DNA of 64,000 nucleotides from Poa pratensis (taxonomy: Eukaryota > Streptophyta > Magnoliopsida > Poales > Poaceae), in NCBI GenBank assembly GCA_947311845.1, contig CAMZMU010000063.1, positions 53,542,064 to 53,606,063 of the forward strand, given 5' to 3'. The notes beneath the pieces were generated by a model. The model worked only from the letters and a program-made list of their open reading frames with translations. It had not been told where the DNA came from and did no database searches. Every line of letters starts with the position of its first letter. Position 1 is the first letter of the stretch. The translations under genes and the position numbers were made by a program. Of the stretch, positions 46,561-58,299 are shown one piece after another.

Positions 46561-49500
46561 GCTTAGCGCCCAAACATGCAGACGGCTCTCTAGGGCTGGC
46601 TGTATTTATTCTCTCCTTCAATTGCTGGCGCAAACAAGAGTAATCGCAACAGTGTTGGGTTGCACTTGTATCGTCGCAACAAGAGGCACGACCGCACGAG
46701 TCCTCGCCAAAAAAAGTCTTTAAACATGAGAATTTACACAAGATTCTTCAACTTTAAGTCATCCGCCACTCCTCCTCTCCTCTTCTCCAAATCGCTCATA
46801 TGCATTGCCCACCATCTACTGGGAGCCAAAAACTGAAGAGGCAACCCAAAGTACAAAACCATCCACGCGCACGCCGCCCCTGCACCCGGCACCCAGCGAG
46901 TCCACTGAAGAAAACGAAGCGGCGCGGCCAAGGCCCCGGCGCGGCACACCGCTCCCTCGTGTTGGAACTTGGATGGCTTCTGGGGGCATCGCCCGCGGCC
47001 GCCTCGCCGAGGAGCGCAAATCGTGGCGCAAGAACCACCCCCATGTGCGCCCCCCATACCACAACCTAGCTTCTTGCTTCCTCCGGACTTCCTGTCCAGT
47101 TTAATTTGTTTGTCTCCCTGGTTCTACAAGTAGTAATGGGACATTGGTGCTTCTTGGTTTCTTGCAGGGCTTCGTGGCCAAGCCGGAGACCCTGCCGGAT
47201 GGGACCGTCAACCTCATGGTCTGGAAGTGCGTCATCCCCGGCAAGAAAGGCGTAAGAAAATAGATTTTGTTACACTATCATCTGATGAAATGAAAATAGC
47301 TTCCTATTCAGTTCCTCTGAATCTGCCTAGCTATGGTTGCGATTTTATTTTGTCACACGGGAGTTTGGAGGAATTTTTTCAGTAGATGAAAGGGTTTTGT
47401 AGTGTGTAATGCTCTCTTGCCATTAATGCAAGTTGAACATTAGATGTTGTTAGCACTACAAAACCCTGGGTCCCTTCAATAGTTCACTGCTCCAAGTTGA
47501 ATAACATTACACATCGTGTAGGTAGATTAGACACTGCTATGTAACACATATTATCCTAATGCAACAGCATTTGAGTTTGTTCACTCGTATAAAGGTACAA
47601 GACCTACAGTTCATCTTGTTTCGTTTGTGCTTCATTGTAGTGTTTTGATTAGTTTATCTCTGCCACTTTTTATAATTTTACTGGATAAAATCAAACACAT
47701 TTTATAATCTTAGGAATAAATTTGTCAATTCGTACCTTTCCCTTCGTCTGACTCAAATTATTAAGTTGACATGAAAAGAACTTTTTAAGCTTAGTATACT
47801 CAGTATCAGAATAAATGGATGTGCTATATGTAGTTCTAGTATGTTTTATTTTCTTGTTGACTTAAGGAACTTAAATTTTAGTTACTCGTTGACTCATTTA
47901 CAATAGCAACACTCTGTATTTGGAATTGTAGATAAGCAGGTCATTCATTATCGTTTTTTATTGTGTTTGACGCAGTTGATCAACATATATCAATATATGT
48001 ATGTTGTGAACTGTGAAGTAAATGTAGATAACATTTTAACTGTCCTTATGTTAAAGTGTACATGAAGATCTTGCACAAAGTGAACAAATTACCATGCCCA
48101 CAGGCATGTGCCCAGCCAGCGAATGATTGAACAGTCCTGTCTCTGTTTAGTTGGCAGAGTATTTTGTTTGAACTTTAAACACGAGCAGTACTTCGGATTT
48201 TTGTTGACCGTATGAAATCAAAGTCTGAATCTAAAAGGGTATACTGTTGCTGACTTTCGTTCGTGTTCTGAAGCATGAAACCAGTAAGATGCCTGCGCAA
48301 TCAAGATTGATTATTAAAATGTTATTTCTTAGTAGCATATGGAAATGTTATTTTCATGAAAGGCTAGACATTACAAATTTGACAGAAATGCTTATAGGCC
48401 TCAAGTAACTTTAGTCTTCCGCTGTATATGTTTTTATCAAAAAAATTGTTTTTGGTATCCTTTTGCACTGCATAAATCACAATTTAACAATTTTGGTATA
48501 AACTTCCAAATGTGTTTGTAAAACTCAGGCAACAACCTTAATTGGTGCTGGATTGTTCACCTCTTTTCAACCATGGCCCTTAAAGTTCTTTTGTGGAATA
48601 AATATGGGTGCACTAAACCTGATGTATTGAGAAAGAGCAGTTAGACCCCATTTCACTTGGAACGTGAGAACTGAAATAAACAGTTTTTTTTGTGAAATCC
48701 CCATGCTCCAAACAGAAACAGGCACTTTGCATCAAAAGCTTTGTCACTACGGTGAACTTGTTCTTATTGGATGTCTGAAACTACTTTGTACTGATGCTTC
48801 TTTGGTTTCTGTGCAACAAATTTGTCTGTAGTCTGTACTCAGTACTCTCTCGCGAGGCTCCATAGCCCCCCAAATTGATCTTGCTATAAAGTAACATTAA
48901 TGTACTGAAATGTGTTTTTCTGCAGACTGACTGGGAGGGTGGATATTTCCCCCTGACTCTGGCATTTAACGATAATTACCCAAGTAGCCCTCCCATCTGC
49001 AAGTTTCCGTCAGGTTTCTTCCACATGAATGTCTACGATACTGGGGCAGTATGCCTATCAATTCTGGGTAGTGTAAGTTTCTACTTAGTGGATACTTTCT
49101 TTACAGGCTTACAACATGTCTACGTCATGTAAATAGCCTCAAATGATATTTGATGACTTCTCCCACTCTTTTCAGGCTTGGAAACCTTCAGTTACCGTAA
49201 AGCAAGTTCTTGTAGGCATCCAGGAATTGCTTGATGATCCAAATCCTGGCTCTCCTGCACAGGGTGCTTGTTACCAACTCTATGCAAAGGTTTAACTTTT
49301 GTTTCATTTGAACTTTCATTACCTGAACGTACAAGTCTTTAGTTTTGATCTTGTTATGCGCTTACGACCATGTTGTGTTTGTGTCATTGACTGCATTTGC
49401 AGGATATGCCGGAGTACAAGAATCGTGTTCGACAGCAGGCGAAGCAGTATCCTTCACGGGTGTAGCTACGAACCATATCTACAAGATACTCGCAGCTAAA

Positions 49501-50200
49501 TATTAAGTATTATGCATTTTGATGGAACTGAAATCAGTGATCGTGATGTGATGTGGTGCATTAGCACCATAGCAGTATTGTGTCTAATGGAGCTGGTTAA
49601 ATGAACCTTGACTTCATCGTAGTTACAAATTGTTCTCAGTATTTTGGCTCTCTCTCTCTCCCTCTCCCTCTCTCCGCCTAATCTCCCTCTCTCTCTCTCT
49701 CTCCGCCTAATCTGAACTAACCTAGTGTTGAGGAAATTCTGAAAAAAATTACAGTAAAATTGTAAATGTTTCGGTGTATATTCTGACAAAGTTTCAATCC
49801 ATTAAAATGATAGTTTGTGATTAAATAGTTTTTTGCGTTTCAATCCATAAAAATATATTTACTCAATCCATAAAAATATATTTACTCACAAACTAATCAT
49901 CTAAAAGGATTGAAATTTTCGCAGAATATATAGCGAAAATCTTATGATTTACTGGAATTTTTCGGAACACTTCGAAAAGAATTTAGCTATGATGAGGACC
50001 TCATCGATACGAACTCGACGGTGAACACGTGGCTAATCGTATCAAGGTTTAGGAGATGAACCATTTTAAACATTTTGAATTTACAATTAATCCGATCATG
50101 TTATCGTTGAAGTGGGAGATTATGCATGCACTGCATATTCTCTCTCTATAGGGGAGTTTCATTAGAGCAGACATACTGTAAAATAGTTTCGATAAGATTA
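46561..50200 (+). repeat. Segmental duplication block 1 (SCE1-like locus)
   Basis: The block runs from gcttagcgcccaaac... through the SCE1-like gene to the downstream text around 50040-50200 (actcgacggtgaac...aagtgggagattatgcatg). The same order occurs in block 2 at 51079-58210, including intron sequences. Confidence 0.85.
46973..49465 (+). CDS. SCE1-like: SUMO-conjugating enzyme E2 (SCE1/UBC9-like), copy 1, divergent
   Basis: Five exons with consensus splice sites: 46973-47044, 47168-47251, 48926-49072, 49176-49289 and 49403-49465, giving 159 residues (usual plant length 160). The start [20 protein letters not shown] is the conserved UBC9 N terminus that contacts SUMO E1 and the backside of SUMO. 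The UBC fold follows, with the active Cys in TGAVCLSIL (near residue 94). UBC9 normally passes activated SUMO from the E1 to target lysines in nucleus and cytosol. Odd features: the HPN motif reads HMN, NEDxGWRP after the Cys is shortened to GSAWKP, and the Asp equivalent to human D127 is Ser (NPGSPAQ). The Asn of HPN and the following Tyr are kept. No stops or shifts, so it is likely expressed, perhaps as one of the divergent (class II) cereal SCE1 forms. Confidence 0.9.
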
Positions 50201-50260
50201 TGCGAAACAAGAGCCTTGATATTATTTAGCTTTCATGGCACTCTTCACAAGTTGCCATAG
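49466..50260 (+). other. SCE1 copy 1 3' region
   Basis: Contains a (ct)n microsatellite with two cctaatct interruptions at about 49648-49712 and A/T-rich direct repeats (caatccataaaaatatattt) at about 49840-49885. No gene. Confidence 0.5.
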
Positions 50261-50812
50261 TGATAACTTGTTATAGGAGATACGACATAGGCATACCCTT
50301 CGGGTACCCACCGTTGGTGTACCTGGTGCGATCCAGCCAGCGGCCCACCGGGTGGCCCATACGAAGCCCGCAAGAACAGCCCAATATAGAAGCCCATCGC
50401 ATGGAGTATGTATCAAGGCAAGCGTCCAAGGCGGTTTAGGGTTTCCTTCCTCTCTGTAAACCTAGTCGGTTGCGAACTTCCGGGACCCAGCCTCCTATAT
50501 AAAGGCTAGGAGGGCCGCCGATCTAGGACACGCTCTATTCCATACACCAAAAACCCTAGCGAGATCGCATCTCGCCGGGATCGCCATTGTTGCACCTTGT
50601 AATCTCATCATCAATACCAGACAAGCAGCAAGTAGGGTATTACCCTCCGGGGGCTTGAACCAGGGTAAAATCTTCCTCTTGTCGGCCGACGAAACTAGCA
50701 GCGCGCCATACTTCTCCCCCTGTACAAAACCGTAGGTACCATGACCGTGTGATTTGAGGTGGTAACCCCACGTCAATATACCTTTTAAATACACTATGGT
50801 ATCCGATTTCTC
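50261..50812 (+). mobile_element. LTR-like remnant with primer-binding-site-like motif
   Basis: It has an LTR-promoter appearance: tatataaaggctagg at about 50494-50508, then a leader with ctaggacacgctctattcc, ending ...aaataca. A tRNA-iMet primer-binding-like tggtatccgattt follows at about 50795. There is no second LTR and no matching target duplication, so this is probably a truncated element between the two SCE1 blocks. Confidence 0.5.
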
Positions 50813-51505
50813 TTTTATTATCTTTTTTTTACAATCATGTCATGATATAAAAGTTTAATGACTCTTGCCTCTTGGGCTCTCGGCCCATGCAGAGAAGTGA
50901 TTAAAATGGTTGATAGTAGTTGAGGAAAAGCATTGTACAAAAATCGTGCTAGTTGTTTGCTGTGGTCGTGTGTTTCGTTCAGTTCATTATCACTTGTACG
51001 GACTAATTTTTCTCACCTGCTGAGTAAGTAGTACTAGTAGCAAACTTTTTTTTTCTTCTGAGAATCCAATGAACAAACTTCTTAGCGTCCAAACGTGCAG
51101 ACGGCTCTCGCTAGGGCCGGCTGTATTTATCCTCTCGCTCAATTCCTGGCTCAAACAAGAGTAATCGCAACAGTGCTGGGCTGCACTTGTATTGTCGGAA
51201 GGATTAACTATATTTCTCACCCTGAAATCTCCATGAACATTAAATTGGTCTATTTCCAATCCTCAAATTCACAAAACCGTCTAAATCACCCCGAGCTGGT
51301 TTTGGACAGTTTTGGTGGTTTCGTGGGATGACGTGGTGCTGACTTGGTGATAACGTGTTGTCAGCCGTTAGTGAGGGAGATAACGGCCGTTTGTGTCTGA
51401 GCGTGAGCCCCACCACTACCCACCTACTCCTCCAGTCTTCTGCTCACTCGCCCGATCTCGTCTTTCCCCAAGAACGAGGTAGGCCGGCGAGCAGGGCAAG
51501 CGGCC

Positions 51506-52326
51506 ATGGAGAATCTGCTGTCCTCAGCCACATCACACGCCAAGCTCCCGCCGAGCGCTTCGTCTTCCCACCCGACCAACGTCCGCCAGCCTCCTCCTGC
51601 ACCGTCTCCCTCCCCGTCATCGACCTCTTTGGCGACCGCGACGAGGTTCGCCGCGCCGTCCTCGACGCCGGCAAGGAGCTCGGCTTCTTCCAGGCCAGTG
51701 CAAAATCACATCCCCTCGTTCAATTCAATACACACTTTCTCTGTTGTTCAATCGGCGCCGTGGTCGCCGCGTGCGCATGGTCAACCACAGCGTCCCCGCG
51801 GAGGCGATGCGGGACATGGAGGCGGTGTGCAAGGAGTTATTCCGGATGCCGACGACGGACAAGGCGCCCTTCTACTCCGAGGACACCGGCAAGCCCTACC
51901 GGCTTTTCTCCAACACGACGTACGAAATCGGCGGCGAGAAGTACTAGCGGGACTGCCTCCGCCTCGCTCGCGGCTCGCCCGTCAGCGACACCAAGAACGA
52001 CTGGCCCGATAAGCCCCAAAAGCTCCGGTAAATCAAAAATCGCAACTTAGTCGTATAATCACCAATTAATTTCTGTTTGATCTGACTAATTTGGTGTTCT
52101 GGCTACGCGCTTGCACTACAGTGAGGTAGTTGAGAAGTTCGTGGAGCCGACGAGAGGCGTGGACGAGAGGCGTGGCGATGGAGCTGTTGCGGCTGTTGTG
52201 GGGAGGGAATGGGCTCCCGCCGGACTACTTCGAGGGGGACCTCACCGGCGGACTACTTCGAGACTGAAGCTCGGCCTGCCGCCGCACTGCGACCGGAACC
52301 TCATCACGCTCCTCCTCTTCAGATAG
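51506..52326 (+). pseudogene. 2-oxoglutarate/Fe(II) dioxygenase fragment captured by the MULE
   Basis: Three exon-like pieces. The first (about 51506-51693) reads AERFVFPPDQRPPASS then VSLPVIDLFGDRDEVRRAVL and KELGFFQ. The second (about 51780-52030) reads VNHSVPAEAMRDMEAVCKEL and ends KNDWPDKPQKLR. The third (about 52125-52326) holds LPPHCDRNLITLLLFR with the His and Asp of the iron-binding HxD motif. These features match plant 2OG-Fe(II) oxygenases (DIOX_N followed by the catalytic half). It is dead: the first ATG is out of frame with the conserved sequence, the GEKYW position is a stop (tag at 51945-51947), the donor after the first piece is gc, and the C-terminal half is missing. Confidence 0.75.
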
Positions 52327-52879
52327 CGGGGTAGATAAGAGAAAATGACAAAAAACCACCACAATTGAACACAAGGCGACAATGAACCACCACCTTAGGG
52401 ATTTGTGACACATAAATGCCTCTTTTCGGGCTACCTTGTGACGTAGAGCACTAATCTATATTTTTAAGCCTATTAACACATTTTATGACAAGTCGGACCC
52501 ACCCGTCAGGTCTACGTGGCAAATAAAAAAGAAAAAAAGGTGGTCAACGTTATATCTAAGCCGCCACACAGCTCCGGCCGCAAGCAGTGTGGAGAGAAGC
52601 GGTGGAGGCGTGCGTGGATGGCGGCGGGGCGGCGCGCTGGTGGATGTGCGGCGGTGGGGAGGGGCGGCCGTCGGCGGGGTCCCGTGTGTAAGGGGAACGG
52701 ATGTCGTGGAGGCGCGCGGTGGCAGGGAGGCGGCCACCGGTGGCCACGTTGGGTGCGGGCGCACATGGCGGCGGCGGTGCAGCCGGGGGAGGGCGCGCGC
52801 ACTGTGCAGGGCGGCCAGCCGCGGGTGCTGCTGCCAGTGGCCGCACCCTCTCCCATCGCCCCGAGTCCGGTCGCAGTCG

Positions 52880-53210
52880 AGCGAGTCCCGGCGCGCGCGG
52901 ACGGGGACGGCGAGGTCGCCCGCCTCTTCTCGGCGGCGCTCCGCCGCGCCCGTAGGGCTCCTCTGCCAGGCGATGGCGTGGCGCACGCGGACGGGGACAA
53001 CGTGACCGTCCTCCTCTTCTGGGCGGTGCTCCGCCGCGCCCGATGGCTCTCTTCCCGGCGATGGCCTGGCGCGCACGGACGGGGACGACGAGGTCGCCCT
53101 CCTCTTCTCGGCGGCGCTCCACCGCGACCGGAGGGCTCCTCTGCGCGGCAAGGGCGTGGAGCGCGCGGATGGGGACGACGAGGTGGCCCTCCACCTGGTG
53201 CTCTGCGTCG
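52880..53210. repeat. 88-90 bp tandem repeat, four units, inside the second MULE
   Basis: Units are marked by acggggacgacgaggtcgcc at 52901, 52991, 53079 and 53169. GC-rich; open in several frames on both strands because of composition. Confidence 0.85.
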
Positions 53211-53229
53211 CCGTTGCGAGGTTCGGCGC

Positions 53230-53530
53230 CGCCACTCCTCAGCCACCCACGGGCCGGCTCGCCTTCGACCCGCCACCACCTGGGCATACGCGCTCCGTGT
53301 CCTCCTGCGCCTCCCGGAGCGCCAGGCTCGTCGCCTGCTTCCGCCACCACCCGGCCGCAGCAGCACCATCCTCTCGGCGCTCTTCTACCACGCGCTTCGC
53401 CGCCTCCAGCGGGAGCTCGCCGCCGAGGTCGACGGGACCGTTGTACACGACCTGTTGTACTTTCTGCAGAGGATCTTCAGCGGCGGCCTGCCCCGTCCCC
53501 ACCCTCTGCTCGCGTCGAAGTTCAGGTGCA
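53230..53530 (+). other. Possible captured gene fragment in the second MULE
   Basis: One frame reads ALRVLLRLPERQARRLL then STILSALFYHALRRLQRELA and VVHDLLYFLQRIFSGGLPRP. It looks more protein-like than the flanking low-complexity sequence, but I do not recognise a family. Confidence 0.3.
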
Positions 53531-54532
53531 TCCGCCCCCGCCCCCGGCTCCTACCCTCATCAGGTCGTCACTGGCCTCCTCTGCGTCGCGCTCGGGCGCG
53601 TCCAGCGCGCACTCCCGGCTCACCGCGTGGCTCTGCCCCCGTCGACCAGGCGCGCGACGGCTTTGCACGCCGTTCTTGAGCGCATCCGGCGCGCACCCCC
53701 GGCGCACCTTCGGCACCACGCCAGCCGCAACGAGCGGCGCCAGTCGAGGAGAGAAAGGGGCGGCGACGGAGGGAGGAAGAAGAGGAGAGCGAGGGGCCGG
53801 GTGCGGGTTGTGTGCGTTGACTCCATCCCAACACATTGACGGCCGTCTGGTTTGTCCGTCCGTCCCTGGCCACGTGTGCACTGACAGCGGGTCCACCTGT
53901 CAGAAATCTGGTTAGAACGCTAATCACGGACGATCAGTGCTCTGCGTCACAAGGTAGCCCGAAAAGAGGCATTTATGTGTCACAAAGCCTAAGGTGGTGG
54001 TTCATTGTCGCCTTGTGTTCAATTATGGTGGTTTTTGTCATTTTCTCGGTAGATAAAGGAAGGCGAGACAACGATGATAGGTGGGGCCCACCTATCAGTA
54101 ACGGCGTTAACGGCGGGCCACGTCACCGCCACGTCAGCGAAGAGTCGGAATATGCAAAACGTCCAAATTCGCTAAAAACCAGAAGCGGGGAGAGGGGGGG
54201 GGGGGTGATTTAGACGGTTTTGTGGATTTAGAGTTGGAAGTAGATCAAATTAATGTTCAGGGGATTTCAGGTGAGAAATATTCTTCAACTTTAGGTCGTC
54301 CGCCACTCCGCCTCTTCAGCAAATCGCTTGTACACCTATATTGCCACCAGCGACCGGGAGCCGAAACCGAAGAGGCAGGCAACAAAGGTTCCGTACAAAA
54401 CCACCCACGCCGCCCCGGCCGGCACCGGAACCACCCACGAGAGTCCATTGAAAAAGGGGATCCCTTGAAAAAGAGAAGCGGCGGCGACCGAGACCCCGGC
54501 GCGGCGCACCGCTCGCTCCTGTTGGAACTTCG

Positions 54533-57007
54533 ATGGCGTCTGGAGGCATCGCCCGCGGCCGACTCGCCGAGGAGCGCAAATCGTGGCGCAAGAACCACCC
54601 CCATGTGCGCCCCCCATACCACGACCTAGCTACTTGCTTCCTTCGGGCTTCCTGTCCACTTTAATCTGTTCGTCTCCCTGGTTCTACAAGTAGTAATGGG
54701 ACATTGGTGCTTCTTGGTTTCTTGCAGGGCTTCGTGGCCAAGCCGGAGAATCTGCCAGATGGATCCGTCAACCTTATGGTATGGAAGTGCGTCATCCCCG
54801 GCAAGCAAGGCGTAAGAAAATATTACTGCTACTTTTTACTTCCCTTTTTTGTATGCTTTGCGATTTGGTTACACTGTCATATGAAATACAAATAGCTTCC
54901 TATTCAGTTCCTCTGAATCTGCCTAGCTATGGTCATGATTTGAGTCTCGAGGAAGTTTTTCAGTAGGTGAAAGGGTTTGTAGTATTTAATACAGAGCTCT
55001 CTTGCCATTATGAAAGAGTACATCATTTAGTCTTATGAATCAATTTGTCAATTCACTGCTCCAAGTAGAACAACACTACCCATTGTTGTTGAAAAGAAGG
55101 TGATTAGACACTGCTATGTAACATATTATCCTAATGCGACAACATTCGAGTTTGTTCCCTTGCGTAAAAGAATTAAACCAACGATTCATCTTGTACAGGA
55201 TAAAACTGAAATACATTATTTAATCTTATGAATCAATTTGTCAATTCGTCTCCCCTTCGTTTATTCAAATTATTATGTTGACATGAAAAGAATTATGTAA
55301 CCTTAGTATATTCTGCATCAGAAGAAAAGGATGTGCTACAGTTCCAGTATGGTTTTTCTTTCGTTGTTGACCTAAGGGTCTTAAGTTTTAGTTATTCCTT
55401 GACTCATATACAATAGCAGCACACTGTATTTGGAACTGTAGATAAGCAGGTCGTTCTTTATTGTGTTTGACGCAGTTGATCAACATATATGTACTCCGTA
55501 AACTTTGAAGTAAATGTAGTCCTTATGTTTAAGTGTACATGAACATCTTGCATGAAGTAAACATATTACCATGCCTACAGGCCTGAGCGAATGATTGAAC
55601 AGTCCTGTCTCTATTTGGTTTGCAGAGTATTTTGTTTGAAGTTTAAACATGTGCAGTACTTAGAAGTTTCGTTGACCTTATATAGTTATATGACTGGATC
55701 TAGGAGCCCTTGAATGAAAAAATTATGACCGTATGAAATCAAAGTTTGAATCTGAAATTGTATAGTCTAGCTGACTTTCTTTCGTCTTGTGAAGCATGAA
55801 ACCAGTGAGATGCCTGGGCAATCAAGATTAATTAGAAAAGTTGTTTTAGCATTTGAATCTTCTCTTAGAAAAGTGTGTTCTAGCATATGAAAATGTTGTT
55901 TCCGTGAAAGGTTAGACATTACAAATTTGTTGGAAATGCTTGTAGGCTACAAGTTAGTTTAATGTTCCGCTGTATATGTTTTTGGTGTCCTTTACTGCAT
56001 AAATCACAATTCAAAAATTCTAGGTATAAACTTGCAAATGTGTTTATAAAACTCAGGCAACAACCTTAATTGGTGCTGGATTGTTCACCTCTGTTGAACC
56101 ATGGCCCTTAAAGTCTTTTTTGCCGTTAGACCTCATTTCACTTGGAACGAGAGAATTGAAATAAACAGTTTCCTGTAAAATCCCCATGTTCTAAACAGAA
56201 ACAGATTTGTGTACTAATATGGGTGCCATTAAACCTGAATTGACTCTTGTGTCAAAAGCTTTGTCACTACGGTGAACTTGTTCTTATTTGATGCCTGAAA
56301 CTACTTTCTATTGATGCTTCTTCAGTTTGGGTGCATAGTGTAGTACTACACTATTCTTCTACAACAAATTTGTATGTAGTCTCTACTTGCCAGGCTCTAC
56401 TCACTCGCCAGGCTCCATAGCTTGTTAAACTGATCTTGCTATAAAGTAACATTATGTACTAAATTTGTTTTTCTGCAGACTGACTGGGAGGGTGGATATT
56501 TCCCCCTGACTATGGAATTTGACGATAATTACCCAAGTAGTCCTCCCATCTGCAAGTTCCCGTCAGGTTTCTTCCACATCAATGTCTACAATACTGGGGC
56601 AGTATGCCTATCAATTTTGAGTAATGTAAGTTTCTACTTAGTGGATACTTTTTACAGCATGTCTGCATCATGTAAATAGCCTCAGTTGAGATTTGATGAC
56701 TTCTCCCACTCTTTTCAGGCTTGGAAACCTTCAATTACCGTAAGGCAGGTTCTTGTAGGCATTCAGGAGTTGCTTGATGACCCAAATCCTAACTCTTCTG
56801 CACAGGGTGCTTGTTACCAACTCTATACAAAGGTTTAATTTTTGTTTAATTTGAACTCACATTATGTGAACGTATATGTCCTTCGTTTTGATCTTGTTAT
56901 GCGCTTACCACCATGTTTGTTTGTGTCATTGGTTGCATTTGCAGAATTTGCTGGAGTACAAGAATCATGTTCGACAGCAGGCGAAGCAGTATCCTTCACG
57001 GGTGTAG
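54533..57007 (+). CDS. SCE1-like: SUMO-conjugating enzyme E2 (SCE1/UBC9-like), copy 2, divergent
   Basis: Five exons at 54533-54604, 54728-54811, 56479-56625, 56719-56832 and 56945-57007 with intact GT-AG borders and 159 residues, the same structure as copy 1. The N terminus [20 protein letters not shown] is identical. The active Cys lies in TGAVCLSIL. Changes from copy 1 include HMN to HIN at the HPN motif, GS to SN after the Cys, PGSPAQ to PNSSAQ at the Asp127 region, and [12 protein letters not shown] in the last exon. It remains fully open, so selection or recent origin is likely. Its upstream sequence is separated from the block 1-like promoter (51083-51205) by the two nested MULEs, so transcription must start inside or downstream of them, or the leader is longer by 3 kb. 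Confidence 0.9.
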
Positions 57008-57199
57008 CTACAAAAGTCGTATACGCGAGATACTCACAGCTAAATAGTAGATGCATTTTGATGGACTGAAGTCTGTGATTGTTCTATGATGCGGTGTGCA
57101 TTAGCACAATAGCAGTAGTGTGTTTACTGGAACTGCTAGAATGAACATCGAGTTCATTTAATTACAAATTATTCTCGGTATTTTGGTTTATCACTACTT

Positions 57200-58010
57200 T
57201 TTTTCTCTCTTTTTTTCCCAAAGGCCTCTCTCGTTGGGAGCCGAACTCCATTAACTGAATAACGGAACAACAAACCGCGACATTTGCTGATGAAATGTTC
57301 AGCATCCAAGTGTCCTAGTCGATACCCAAAGGCTAACACTGGACGTTCGTAACAGTTCCAGAAACCGAAAGCAGAAACGAGATTACACTACGCACACGGA
57401 AGTCCATGCATTTGTGTGACCTTGTGATGGAACCTTGGCAGAGGAAGACCGGAAAGAGTGGAAAATAAGTAGTTATTTATTTGACAGTGAGGTCCACAAG
57501 CGTTTCCGCAGCCAAAAACTAGCAATTCCCAACTCTGACGCATTTCTGTTGAATCAGTGTAACAGTGTACATGGTTTAAAAATGCATTCCTGTCACGACA
57601 TCAGTTGACATTTTGTTTTCACCGTTGACTTGGTCGTGAATCTCATGTTGAAATGTTTTGACAACTTTCTTTTCGTGTAGGTCAAATTGTTATCACTTGG
57701 TTGGCAGATTACACCTACTTAGTTGCCAATTTATAATAACTTGGTTGCCACGTACTATACTTCATTTTAATCAATGCGTTGCTGCATGAACTAATTTTAG
57801 TGGAATCATAACATCTCGTAGTAATTGGAAATACTCACTATTTAGCTTTGCATAACATTGCAATGGCTAGACACATGTATAATTTACCCGTTAACTATGA
57901 ATTATTATCTTAGCAACTATTAGTTGTTAATTTGGCAACCACGGTATAAAAAACGACAACTCGTGTCATAAAAAATAGTCAGAACATTCGAACATGTGAT
58001 CTAGGTTCAA
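57200..58010. other. Sequence present downstream of SCE1 copy 2 but not copy 1
   Basis: Starts near a T-rich run (ttttctctctttttttccc) and has no coding frame. Repeated words such as ttggttgcca and ttggcaacca near 57700-57935 are suggestive of an insertion, but I cannot define ends. Confidence 0.35.
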
Positions 58011-58299
58011 AGCCTTCATTGATATGAACTCGGTGGTGAATACGGATCTCCAATCCGATTAAGGTTTAGAAGACAAATCATTTTGGATATTGGGAATTTG
58101 CATTTAATCAAATGATTCCAGCGATGAAGTGGCAGATTCTGCACATGTTGCATGGTCTCTCCCTATATATGTGAGATTCCATGGGAGCCGCAACACACTA
58201 GATAATGTAGGAGCGTCTTCCAGTTAAAATAACCGAACACGGTATTGGTGATAACCGAAATAAAACTGCACTTACAGGACCACCCGGGTCCTAGGGGCT

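Larger units (their letters stand above)
52339..54047. mobile_element. Second Mutator-like element nested in the first, 1.71 kb
   Basis: Inverted ends GAGAAAATGACAAAAAACC (52339) and GGTTTTTGTCATTTTCTC (ending 54047) pair for about 110 bp. A perfect 9-bp target duplication GGTAGATAA lies at 52330-52338 and 54048-54056, diagnostic for Mutator-type insertion. The interior is GC-rich and has no transposase. Confidence 0.92.
51210..54281. mobile_element. Mutator-like element (Pack-MULE type), 3.07 kb
   Basis: Long terminal inverted repeats: the left end atatttctcaccctgaaatc and right end gatttcaggtgagaaatat, with pairing continuing for about 90 bp through cacaaaaccgtctaaatcac. No transposase is present. 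It carries a broken dioxygenase gene fragment and a second MULE. A clean 9-bp duplication is not seen: block 1 shows that about 60 bp of the target were lost at the left side. Confidence 0.8.
51079..58210 (+). repeat. Segmental duplication block 2 (SCE1-like locus)
   Basis: Homologous to block 1 in order and orientation, expanded by two nested Mutator-like elements at 51210-54281 and by extra sequence at about 57200-58000. Confidence 0.85.

Noticed and set aside
46805..47104. 99-residue frame running through the SCE1 copy 1 start
   Set aside because: It extends upstream of the conserved MASGG start and reads into intron 1; the spliced SCE1 model explains the region.
51506..52012. 168-residue frame from the ATG at 51506 as a real protein
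   Set aside because: It is out of phase with the conserved dioxygenase sequence, which lies in the next frame.
52483..53679. Long Arg/Pro/Ala-rich frames on both strands
   Set aside because: Overlapping frames open on both strands reflect GC-rich tandem repeats; no domain and no codon-level conservation visible.
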